Below are positions 24,291 to 35,600 of a DNA stretch of 64,000 nucleotides, piece by piece (position 1 is the first letter of the stretch; the number at the start of each line of letters is the position of its first letter). The stretch spans positions 9,796,001-9,860,000 of the forward strand of contig NC_044278.2 of NCBI RefSeq assembly GCF_004027225.2, in the 5' to 3' direction. Both the position numbers and the translations under genes were made by a program. This DNA comes from Strigops habroptila (lineage: Eukaryota; Chordata; Aves; Psittaciformes; Psittacidae). The notes under the pieces are model-generated. The model was not told the DNA's origin. It was given only the letters and a program-made list of their open reading frames with translations, and ran no database searches.

Positions 24291-25667
24291 AAGGTGATAT
24301 AGGCCATTAATAAAAGGGGTTTTTGTGTCAGATCTAAGAGATCAGTAGATACACACGACTATGTGACATATTATAGCCTAGGAACCAAAAGACCGTGGCT
24401 ACAAGGAAGGCCAAGACTTAATACAGGGTTATTAAGAGTCAAATGGTTTGCAGATAGGACTGTTGAGGGTTGAGGAGCAGCCTAGCACTAGCCTCAGCAG
24501 AACTGCAGGTTTTTAAGCTGTGCCTTCAGACAAGCTGCCAAGGGACAAGTCATGGAAGAAGCTTCTGTAGCTTGGCGACCTTCCTGCCGCAGTCTGAGAA
24601 CGGTTCCAATAACCATTGCTAATAACAAGATGGAGCTTGTGGATCTACTGGCCCACAGAGCCCTTGCCAAGTTGGTGCTTAGGGACCAAGAGGTGACAAA
24701 GGATACCAGGTACCTTTCTCAGACACTTTTCCAGTTCCTGACATACTTTCAGCCAAAGATTTGGTACACCCAAGGTTTGTGTATGTGATAACCCGCAGGT
24801 GCTCACTCGGTCTCCGCTTGGACACACGCACGTTTCCTGAATCCACAGGTCTGCCACCCTGCTCCTGAGAACATGGACTTCAGTTGCTTCAACGGAGACT
24901 TTGGCTACAACCTTCCTAAGGCTCAAGACCTAAAGAAAGTTCTTTTCATTCCCTGCCTCTTCCAACCAAGTGCTTTGGAAGACAGAGTAGCGTCGCTCAA
25001 TAGCAAGATGCATCACATCAGCAGGTACACTCCCTAATTATCTAGCAGCCAAATTAACAACTAATGGAGAAGAGAGGCAAACACCCGCTCATCGTTCAGA
25101 TGTTTCTGAAGCATGTAACAGTCTTTGTGATGCTGGACTAGCAGGATGCCAGCTTTGACTCACCGTAACTTCTCTTCTAAGGGAACCAATAACAGTTATG
25201 GAAAACTAGAAGCTTGAGTTCTTAAAAACAGTTAAGTGCCTGAATTTCTTTTGCAAATCCTAACTAGATTATAAACAAAAGGCCACTTGGTCAGTAAGCA
25301 TCATTAGTGTGGGGTTAAGTCATCACCAGTGTGAGAGACAAACCTGTTCTTAAGACAGGTTTTGATGCATTTTAACTAATATTTGGATCATTCACACTTT
25401 ATCACATATAAACGGAGAGCGAAGGGACAAACAGAAAGACATGTTGGCAGGCACTCTTACCATTGACTTGAAAATTTAGTTATGACGAAGATCTAAGCTG
25501 GAGCATACTGAAATTGACATCAGAACCTGAGGCTTGGAGACTGAAAGCACGCGAGAAGCATGGCCAAAAACTAGAGGACGAGAAGCAGGACCTTGGGACC
25601 AGGCCAGAAATGCACAGCAAAGGTTGCAGAACGTACCCACTGGGAACCCAACTGTGTGAAAGCTGGC
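24291..25667. other. intergenic, no gene recognised
   Basis: Between the CR1 copy and the MRPL51 3' end. Short open frames are present without recognisable motifs or splice partners. Confidence 0.5.
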
Positions 25668-25673
25668 TTTATT
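25668..25673 (-). terminator. MRPL51: MRPL51 poly(A) signal (AATAAA)
   Basis: TTTATT on the + strand reads AATAAA on the minus strand, 53 nt past the MRPL51 stop codon. The short 3'UTR is typical of this housekeeping gene. Confidence 0.7.
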
Positions 25674-25725
25674 CCGACCACGACGGCACAAAACCATGCT
25701 CCAGGTACCAAACCCACAGTCTCTC

Positions 25726-26343
25726 CTAACGGTGCTTCCCAGTGCGATTGAAACGTTTGTACAAGTACCGGATCCTCTTGGTGAGATTGTGATAGTCCTC
25801 CAGAAACATCCGATTTCCCACCATCTTCTTCTTACGAATGCACCTCTGCAGCTCATTCCCCCGCCAGCCTCGCAGCCACGTGGGCCCCACGATGAGTTTC
25901 TTCGGGTGGAGCTGGAAGCCACCTGAGAACGGAAGGGAAGAGCAGAGCAGAGAGGATGAAGCCGGGCCCTGGAGGAGGCTGCTCCAAGGACAGCTGGCTC
26001 CAACCCTCGGGGCTGGAAGAGCCGTTCGCCCGCGGGTGGGTCCATCCTCCCTCCCCTCAGGCCACAGCGCAAGGCGGGGTGTCTTACCCAGGATCCCCAC
26101 GTTGTCGTAGACGCCGAACAAAGCCCGTTTTTCCGTCCACCGATCCACCTGCTTGCGCTTCGGGGGCTCCCTGATGCGGATGGGCCGGGTGAGCCCTGCC
26201 AGCGGCGAGGACAGCGGCACGGGGAGGCCGGGCCGCACCGGCCCGCACAGCGCCCCGCCGCCGCTAATGCTCCGCTCGGCGCGGAGCAGGGGCGCGGCCC
26301 GGCCCAGCAGGGCTCGCCCGGCCGCCCGCACCAGCGCCGCCAT
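25726..26343 (-). CDS. MRPL51: mitochondrial ribosomal protein mL51
   Basis: Nuclear-encoded protein of the large subunit of the mitochondrial ribosome. Two coding exons on the minus strand, 26343-26088 and 25922-25726, joined through a split Gly codon (GT-AG intron), giving 150 aa. The first ~50 residues are rich in Arg, Ala and Leu with no acidic cluster, as expected of a mitochondrial targeting peptide. The mature part matches the human protein strongly: [20 protein letters not shown], then [36 protein letters not shown] and [17 protein letters not shown] at the end. It is about 20 residues longer than human (128 aa), all in the presequence. The start is the only upstream in-frame ATG, set in GCAATGG. 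It is head-to-head with NCAPD2, about 310 bp between start codons. Confidence 0.96.
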   Translation of the reverse strand: MAALVRAAGRALLGRAAPLLRAERSISGGGALCGPVRPGLPVPLSSPLAGLTRPIRIREPPKRKQVDRWTEKRALFGVYDNVGILGKTPRLALWPEGREDGPTRGRTALPAPRVGASCPWSSLLQGPASSSLLCSSLPFSGGFQLHPKKLIVGPTWLRGWRGNELQRCIRKKKMVGNRMFLEDYHNLTKRIRYLYKRFNRTGKHR

Positions 26344-26571
26344 TGCGGTGACCCGGGGCCGCTCCGCCCCGCCGCATCCTTCCGGCCGCTGCGGCCGTCG
26401 GGAGGCGGAAGGACAAGGGTTGACGCCGCGCTAACGGCCGAAGAGGGCGGGGGAGCCGCTGATTGGGTGAGGCGCTGTCTGTGCTGAGCGCTGATAGGCT
26501 GAGGAAGGAGGCGGGGCCAGGCGAGCGCGGCCCGCGCGCGGTGTTCGGAGCGCCGTGGCCTGCCCGGGCAG

Positions 26572-26637
<66 letters not shown>

Positions 26638-26651
26638 CGCGGGGCGATGCC
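26344..26651. promoter_or_regulatory. shared bidirectional promoter of MRPL51 and NCAPD2
   Basis: Only 308 bp separate the two divergent start codons, in CpG-rich DNA. An inverted CCAAT (ATTGG) sits at 26,462-26,466; no TATA box is seen. Human MRPL51 and NCAPD2 have the same divergent arrangement, so the shared promoter is ancestral. The (GGTCTC)10 tract occupies the NCAPD2-proximal part. Confidence 0.8.
26574..26633 (+). repeat. perfect (GGTCTC)10 hexanucleotide repeat in the NCAPD2 5' leader
   Basis: Ten uninterrupted copies of GGTCTC, followed by a degenerate GGTCCG, ending 18 bp before the first in-frame ATG of NCAPD2. In the NCAPD2 frame it reads Leu-Gly repeats. The other frames read Arg-Ser or Gly-Leu/Val-Ser type dipeptides, and the opposite strand reads Thr-Glu or Arg-Pro. 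The perfect homogeneity suggests a recent, length-variable tract. Confidence 0.95.
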
Positions 26652-29600
26652 ATGCTGGGGGCCATGGTGGAGGTCCCGGAGTTCCACCTGCCCCTCGCTC
26701 CTGCCGACCTGCTGCGGGAGGGCAGCTCTGGGCGGTACGCCGTGCAGGAGGTGCTGCCCGTCCGCGACCTGCCGCCCGCCCTTACAGGTATGCGGCCCCC
26801 GCCCCTAAGCTCCGTTCCTCCTTTACTGGCCTAGCCCGGTTCGGGGCCGTGACTGCACCGTCTCCCCGCCGCCCCTCTCGTGTTTCCCCGCAGCCTTCCG
26901 GACGGCCTTCCGGGCGCGGGGCGCGCTGGCAGTGCTGCAGCACTTCGACCCCCTCTACAGCTTGCTGCAGTGAGTACAAAGCGGCGAGTGCAGAACCGGG
27001 GCAGCGGGAGGGGAGCGGGTAAAGGAGGGTTGTGTGGAGGCCGGTCCGCCTGGGAGCTCTCGTCTCGCCTCTCCCTGGTGCTGTTTAGTCGCTGCACTCA
27101 TGCACTGTGCTTGCTCTGTAGCCATTTCCGAGCTGTGGGGACTGCTGTCAAGGAGGATGCCCTGGAGCTGATGATGCACGGTGGGTGTCCGCTGTTTCTA
27201 GCTGATGTAGGAGTAATGGGGAGGTTGCTCTCCTTTGGCAGCTCAGTGATGATATAAAGGCTAATGTGACTTGACCAGCTGGGTTGCACCCTCAGCCCAT
27301 TCCAGTAATACGGGCCTGTAATCTTGGTGGACAATGCTGAGCTGTGCATGTTTGCTGTAAGGGCAGGCCGACAAAAATTCCCCTTCTCTGCATCCCTGGA
27401 AAATACATCTTTGGGATGCATCAGCTCTGAGTGAGTGTTCCCATGAGCTGGTAAGGGGCTGTGGGGATAGGATAGGCCAGTGAATCCACGGTTTGGGTTG
27501 TAGGGGGCAGCCCACATTACAGCTGGTAAGATGTGAGCACACATCTTTGGTAATCTGATGACTGCTCTAAGTCTCCGGAAGCAAGAATGACTGACGGGCC
27601 TGGCAAGGAGTGCTCATGATTTTCTGCTTTTCTTCAGTGGTATCCCATCATTCCAATGAACTTCCTGCCATCTTGGGTGATTCTGGGCTGAGCCATGCAG
27701 ACCGCACTGCTCACCTCAATGCTCTCAAGATGAACTGCTACTTGCTGACTGGCCTGATGGACGCCTTTGAAATGGAAACCTGCAAGAGTGGTTTGTTGGA
27801 GGTGGGGCCTGGGGGGAAAATAAGGTCATAACAGTAGGAAACATGTAAGCTTGCTGAACTCTTCAGTATCTATCCGATGTTATATCAGAGCATGATGCTG
27901 TAGGCTTAAATTATAGGTTTAAACTAACAATAATGTGTATGACGTTAAACTAACATAGTAAAATACAGCAAACTGTTCTAACTTGCTGACACAGAGGGAG
28001 TAAGGAATGTCCGGCTGACAGGGGAAGGAACATCAAAGTCTGATAACTAAGGAGGCAGTAAATAAGACCAAGGATGTATTAGCCTTCAAGATTACAGAGA
28101 CTGGAACAGAACAAAAGCAAAGACATATCACTAACTGAGCACTAGGACCTTGTGGGCATGCGCAAGCACTGAGGTCAATCAGTGAACGCAGCGAGGAAGA
28201 CTATCAGTGACCACCAGAGACCCCCTCTCTGCAATAAAGAGTGCTGCTTTCTAAAACTCCACATCGAGTCTTAGAGAGTTTCTCAGACTGACTTTTGTGG
28301 TAACAATGTGGAGTACTGGTGTTTCTGTGAAACTGTAGATGGAAAACAGCTAAAGGGACAGTATGTATAATATGTTTGAACACGAGCAGGGACTCAGATG
28401 CCCAGGCCTCTCTGTTTCACTTTTCAGTGTCTGGCTGGTACTTAGTGTGCCAGTATTTTCTCAAGACTTCCTTTCTGTGGTGAAAATGGTCATTTGATTC
28501 TTCTACCTCTTCTCATGCATCTCACTGTACATCTCTTAATGCTGTAGCATATAAGTAATTTTCTTTTTGGAGGAAGCAGGGTGGTGATGGTGGTTTTTCT
28601 GTTGTCAAGCTGCTGATGTATTGCATTGTGTAATCTTTCTAGAACAAGAAGAACCGTACCAAGAGCTCTGGATCCCTATGGGAAGAGGAGAGGGAGCCGC
28701 TCTTACGGCTGCTCACGCAGCTGCTGCAGCTGGATCTCCGTCAGCTTTGGGGCGGTTCGGTGGTGGAAGAAGAATTTGTCAGGTATGGGACGGAATGGAT
28801 GTAGAGGTGGGATGAGTGACTGGTTTTCTGGAAGGGGGAGTCAAATGTTAAATCTGCCACTGAGGTGGTATTACAACCCTCTGCAGGGTGCAGGTTGCTG
28901 GGAAACTGAGGAAACTGTCTTGAGGCAAAAGCAATGTGTTTAGGAACCACTCCCTTTCCTCATGTAGGCCTCTCAAATTTAGATGTTATTCCTCAGTTTT
29001 TTAAGGATACTGGAAAATATCTGGTTTGAGAGAAATGCACTGTGCTAGAATGATGTTGGTGCAAGTTGTGATTGTGAGTTTTGCTGTCTCTCTTCTGTGA
29101 CTTTAGCTTAATGACAGGAAGTTCCTACCATATCCTGGAGAATCCAGGTATCGGTCTTCAGAAGTACCGGGCCACACGGGAGGCTGTGATACATCTGCTT
29201 GCTGCAGCTCTGGTTCACTATGATCACATGTTCAGTGAGTTCCTGCTCTTCTGCCTTCTTCCTGAAGACGTTCCCACTTGCTTTCCCTGACCTATTTCTT
29301 CTTTCTCACATGCAAAAGATGCCACTCTGAAGATCACACAGATGCTGCAGCACTTTGAGCATGTAGCCCCGGTGTTTGCACAGGCAGTCAGCCTCTGGGT
29401 TAAAGAGTATGGTCTGAAAAGCCTGGTGGGTGAATTGCTAAGGTGAGAAAAATACCCCAAGGCTTGTCCTTCTATCCCTAGCAACTCGAGGCACCCTGTT
29501 CCTTATTTCATCTTTCTTTGCAGGGAAGTGGGACAGAAATGTCCTCAGGATCTGGCTCATGATGCTTCTGCGATCAAGGGTTATGCTGTCTTTATAACTG

Positions 29601-32600
29601 AACTGGCCGAACAGATTCCAGCTCTGGTGCTATCAAACATGAGTGTTCTCCTGCGACACTTGGATGGGGAGGTACGTTCCCACTTCCAGAGAAGTCAAGT
29701 GGTGGAGGTGTTGCAATCCAGTTTTTCTGTCTGAAAACAGAACTTCTTTCACGGAGATCAAATAGCCAAAGCATGCCCTTACCTAAAAGATGCAAAGGAA
29801 ACAGAAACCATGACATCTTCTGTCTGGTTATCACTCACATATCAGGGAACAGGAGACTGCTTACTGTCCGAGATCCCAGCTGCTCTCGTTTTTCAGTACT
29901 TAATGAGTTTGTCATTGAGTTACTTTTTCTTAATTTGTTCTTAAAAGCCAGTAAGTGTTTCTCAGTTCTTGGCTTCTGTGGACCTAGCTGGACAGCAGGG
30001 TTGGATTACTCTGTCTTGCGGGCAGTCATGTTCACCGAAGGTTAATACAAAATCCATAATGGAGAAATTCACTTAAGGCTGGGGACTGGGCCCTAGAAGG
30101 GCTAAATTCTGGGCCATACTTCCCCTTGGCATATCAAGTCATGTATTTTTGTCTGTTCCTAGTTCAAGAGCTCTCCTTTTTGCAGAGTTACATGATGCGA
30201 AATGCCATTCTGACGGCTATGGCAGAAGTGCTGGTGCAGGTGCTGAATGGCGACCAGCTGGAGGAAGCTGCCCGTGGTACTCGGGACCAGTTCCTGACCA
30301 TGCTGCAGGCCCACGTCTGTGATATCAATGGCTTCGTCCGCAGTCGCGTGCTGCAGCTCTTCACTCGAATCGTTCAGTGCAAGGTAAGTCTGTGCTAGGG
30401 AAATGGTGTTGCTTTAGTCATCCCTTCCCCTGCTGTGTTTTCTAAGGAATTTCTGTCACCCTGCTCTTTGTTTACAGAGACTGGAGTTGAACAGAGAAAG
30501 GTACTGTCCCTGTGTAGTGAGGTGTCTATGGTTCATTGTTCTCAAGAGACCACAGATCCTAGGGGTGGGGGAACTGGGGAACGCAAATTAAATGCTGCTC
30601 TTCATTACTGGGACAGACTAGAAGGACGAGCACAGTATGCAAGCTGGTTTTGGACATAGTTATGGGAAAACATCACCCTTGCTAGGTAGACTAAGACTCA
30701 ACAGATAACTTAATCTAAGTCCTTGCTTTCAACAGAGGTTGGACCAGAAGATATTCAGAGATCCCATCAGACCTAGACTTTCCTATATAAATCTATAGTC
30801 TGTGCCTTTTAGTACATTAATATGTTTGCAGTAAAATAACTTTTTCTGAGTCTATCAGCCTTCTTAATAACTTTGTCTCTGCTCTCATTTTGTATTAGGC
30901 CCTGCCTCTGACTCAGTTTCAGTCTGTGGCATCGCTGGCTGTTGGGCGTCTTAAAGACAAAGCTGTGGTAGTAGTTAAAAATGCAATCCAGCTCCTGATT
31001 GCTTTTTTGTCCAACAATCCCTTCTCCTGCAAGGTAATTCTGACTAGTTTGATGGATAGACTAGATGTCTGTGTGCAGGCTGAATATCTGCAGTGTGCTA
31101 TAGCTGGGGTAGCAGCCTTTCTTTTGAGAGGGACAATGTAGCCTTTGAGTCTGCAAGTGGGAGCTTTCTGGTTCTCCCAGGTTCAGATCTTGCTTTCTCT
31201 GGCTCTGTTCTCACTTGGTGTAATTGGTAGGTATGCTGAAGGTCAGGAAGGATATGTTTGTGGAAAAGCCTGCAGCAGTTTGATTTAAATCCACTGTGGG
31301 GTTTCTTTCCTTAGGATCAAATTAGAACCCAGCTGCAGCTGTGTGTTTATAGCTGTACTTTCTCCTGGGCTTTTGAGCCTCGGACTGGCAATTTACAGCC
31401 ATTCCCATTCTCTAGGATGATGGCCAGAGTCTACTATTCCAGTTTCCAAAAATGGGGTTATCTGAAGGGATTGACAACTTAAAGTGGGGAGTGGAAGTGG
31501 AAGAGAAAGGAGAGTTCTAGCCTTTCAGAAAAAGGAGGATAAGTAATGTATTTCTTCTCGTTCTGGCATCTTCAGCTAAGCTGTACAGACTTGAGTGAGC
31601 CACTGAAGAAAGAAGTGCAGAAGCTGCAAGAAATGAGGGATCGTAGCAGATCCGTAGCAGGTAATTCCCCTTCTTCGTCTTCCTCCTTCCCAGGGCATAC
31701 CAGGGTTTACTTTTCCTCATCTTAAATTTTCTCCCGGGTTGTGGTGGCTTCTGTCTCAGATCTTACTGGTGTGAAACGGTGAGGCCACGTAACTGGAATT
31801 GAACTCAAAACAGGTTTTCATACTGTAGTGTTATAAAACAACAATATCAATATCCATATCTAGATCAACAGTCTGTTTAGCTAAATATCCTATTTTCGGG
31901 GTAAGAACTGAATTTACCTACAAACACCCTCCCAGGTTTCCATTTTCAACCATTCAGGGGCTGCTTGAGCCATAATTTTGGTCAGATAGTAATTTAAACT
32001 TGATTAGCCTTGAACCTGATGCTGCCTACAAACAATATAAGATGATGGTTCTCTCTCACCTGTCAGGTTTTTTTTACCCTTAGTGGTTTCTTTTTTCTTT
32101 TTTTTCTTGTCTATTCTTAATGCAGTGTGGATGGGATCAGCAATGGGAATAGTGCCTGCTGGGGGAGGAAAATGAAGCAGAATTCCTAAGTTCCAGATTA
32201 GTTTCTCTCCCCATTTAGGGTATCATTTAGGTCTATGTGTTCTTCATTCCCTCTGTTGGTTTTTGTTTGTGGTTTGGTTTTTTCAGTAGGTCCAGTGATC
32301 ACCCCAGAGGAAGAGTGGGAAGCGATGCTGCCAGAAGTTGGGGCTGCCATACAACAGCTCTTTCAACCACTGCAAGAAGGGGAAGAGGAGGTGCTGGAAG
32401 TTGAGGAAACAGTGGAGAGTACATTGGAGCAAATCACTGGGCTGCTGAGGAAGCTGAATTACAAGTAAGAAGGCTCTGTAGTTTGAGAGAGTGTTTATCC
32501 CAAGGGATGTGTTGGTTTCTTGTTCTCTGTTCAAGAAGGGGTTTGAGTTCCAGGGTAGAGGGATAATTTCCAGTAACATTACTCTGTAGGAAGACATTGA

Positions 32601-35600
32601 CATGGGCTCCCAGCACAAGATGTGGGCAGGAGCTGCTTTCCCAGGTGTTCAGGGAAAGTTGGATGGTTTCCCTTGTGTTGTGCCCTGACGGGTTGCTGAT
32701 GTTCTTCTCTTGGGCAATGTCATTGTCCAGGAGCGCAGCCCGCCTTACACAGAAGGCCCTGTGTCGCTTCCAGGGGAAGGAGCCCTTCAGCAGCCTTATG
32801 GAGGAAAATGAGGATGCAACAATCCTGGGTGTTCTGAAGAGACTTTACACAGGTAGCTGCTTCACAAGGCTATGTCTCTTCCCTAAGGCCAAGCTGATGC
32901 CAGAGCTAGACTAAAACCCTCTGCAATGCCCTGTCGCTCCTTCTGACTTGTGGGGCTTAGTCTTTGTGTACTTGACAGCTGAAGGTAAAGCTGCACCATC
33001 TCTGGATCATTTTCTCATCTAGTGGCCTGGCATTTTCGCTTGATCACATTAGTCCTGTTGCTTGATTTCTGGTCTGAGCAGTCCCATGCTCCCAGCAGAA
33101 GTGCATTTCTGATGCTAGGGAGTACTAGTGTTTGCCTTCCCCCTACTCTGCCCTGATTCCCTTTTAAGGCGTTTGGGGAGCTGTCAAATTCACAGTAACC
33201 CCTTCAGCATTTTAATGGTGTTTACCCCAACTGGACCATTCCTGTCTCCACCTGTGTATTAAGTTGGCATTTCTGTGGTGCATCACATTGTAGTACTGGA
33301 TCTTGCTCTACAGTATGCTGAGATTTTGTCTTTGTAGCCAAGTCTGAGGGCAGAATTTGGATTTTTGTCTCCAGGCTCTTGGAAGGTGTCATTATGGAGT
33401 GGAAAGAGAAGGGTTAAAATGCCCTGAACCATGTCTGTTTCTGTTGTACCTTCAGTACTGCTCACAAAACAAGTGTTTATGCTGTGCAGGTTCGTGCCCA
33501 GGCAAGAACAGTGAGGATCCTCCACATGGCAACAGTAGTCTTGAGAATGAAGAAGCTGTACCACAAGAGCAGCCTCAAACAGAGCTGGTCAAACAGGAGA
33601 TGTTGGTGCAATACCTGCAAGATGCTTACAACTTCTCAGTGAAAATCACAGAAGCCCTGAGCCTGATCAGCAAGTTGATGTATGCAAACTGTGTCTCAGG
33701 TGTGTGAAATAATCATGTGGCTCCTTTCCCCTGTTCAGCATTTCCAGATCTCTCCCCTTGCTGAAGAGTTGATACGGGAGTAGTGCAGCTCCAGGGGAAG
33801 GGGAAAAGGTTGGAGGAACTACTTTTTATGGGGCAGATGTCCCAGGCACTTCCAGGATATTGGAAAAGCAAGCACTGTGTAAATGGCTGTCATGAAAGGG
33901 TTGTGTTAGGGCATGAACAGGCTTTTTAGGAATCCATTTTTTTAAATATCAAGGTTAAAAATGTTTTTGAAAGCCAGGTGACCAAAATTACTTAATTTAT
34001 GGAAGCTTCGTCTCAGCCAAGGTTCTCCCAAAGTAAGCATGCCCAGTGAAGCTGGGTTCTGTTATCTGCTCAGTGCCCTGATGCAGCTTCAGATGTTATG
34101 CTGGCCACAAGAGGGGAGCTGAGAGCTTGTCTCATCCACTTCACCTTTCCTTACAATTTATTCTGTAGCTAAAAGTGATCCTGATCAACAGGTTCTATGG
34201 CCTGCTCCTTTTTAGTGCTATAGTTGAAGGTGGTTGATGAGTAGAACTTTAAATATGGTCTCTGTGCTCTTCCCCTAAATGTATTGCATTAGATTTAGCT
34301 GTTAACCTATGCCCATTTCCTCTAGGAAATCTATGTTTTTATGCTAGTGATCTCTTTCTGACTTCAGCAGGCAGTAGCAGTGATCTTGGATGTTTGTAGG
34401 GCTTGCTGTGAGAGCAGTATGCCTATGAGTATGTTTTAATGGTCTCTCTAATGGGGATTAGGAAAGAACTGCACTAATGCAACTCTTCTTCTCTCTGCAG
34501 TGGTGCAGGAAGCCATTGAGTTCTTTGTGACAGTCTCGCAGTTTGGTGTGCCTGAGGCACTGACTGGAGTCCGCAGGATGCTCCCCCTCATATGGTCAAA
34601 AGAGCCTGGCATTAAGGAGGCTGTGCTGAACGCCTACAGGCGGCTCTACCTGAGCCCCAGCGGGGATTCGGAGAGGTATGGCTCTTCATAAGCGCAAGTA
34701 TTCCTCCCCCCATTTCTACTGGGGAGCTGTTGGGAATGGACAGGAAAAGAAATCCAATTTGCCCCGCTTCAATCTGAGCTGAAATGTGAGGTTAGATATC
34801 TGAGTATCCCAGTCTTCCCTGGGGACCTGCTGAGCTTCTGCTCTTGGTTTGTCGCAGTGTTTGTGTGTAGGAAATTCATGCAGCAAAACTCCATGTGAGG
34901 CATTATGAAAGGAAAATGGAGAATTATTTTAAATTAAACTGTTATCAGGCACTCTCAGTTAACATTCATATAAATGCCACTCTTATCCAAAGCACTGCAC
35001 CAAGATACATGTGCCCAAATTATCTGGGTAGGGTCTCTATGTGACAGGTAATAAAAGGGTGCCAATTATAAATGTTCATCTGGTCAGCAGGCTTCCTGAT
35101 TGGCAACAATAAACTGATTTTTTTTGACAGCTCTTTCAACCCTTTTGGGTTGATTATGGTTGATTATTTGGTTGTTGGTTATGGAATCATCCCATGTCTA
35201 AGTCTTACATGCTTCTGTGGGCAAAGTTGTTGCCTAAAACTCTCCGATTTTGGGTTTCTAATGGCTGTAGTCACTCATCCTTTGGGATAATGAGTGTTAT
35301 ACAATGTGGACTGAAGTTGGAGGTATTTTTCTGTTACCAGGGCTGGCTTTTTGCTGACAAGTCATGCATGCTGTGGCCTTTGAGTGTAGGCATTCTGCTT
35401 CTGATCTATACAACACATTCCTCAGTGTTTACTGTCAGTCGTGTCCTTGGTTTTTCAGTATATGCTGTTTCTTTATCCCTCACGTTGTACAAGGTTAGTT
35501 GTTATTGTTTGGGTGCTTTCACACATGTCTATTTATAATTCATTCGGACCAATCTTAAATCTGTTTGTGACAAGTCTCTATGCATGGTAGATGAGAGGAT

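Noticed and set aside
24552-24788. 78-codon + strand frame between VAMP1 and MRPL51
   Set aside because: No recognisable domain, no splice context, and no poly(A) signal in phase with a transcript.
25476-26687. 403-codon minus-strand frame with Thr-Glu repeats overlapping MRPL51
   Set aside because: It is a different frame of the MRPL51 exons, intron and the (GGTCTC)10 tract; the MRPL51 frame is the one with homology.
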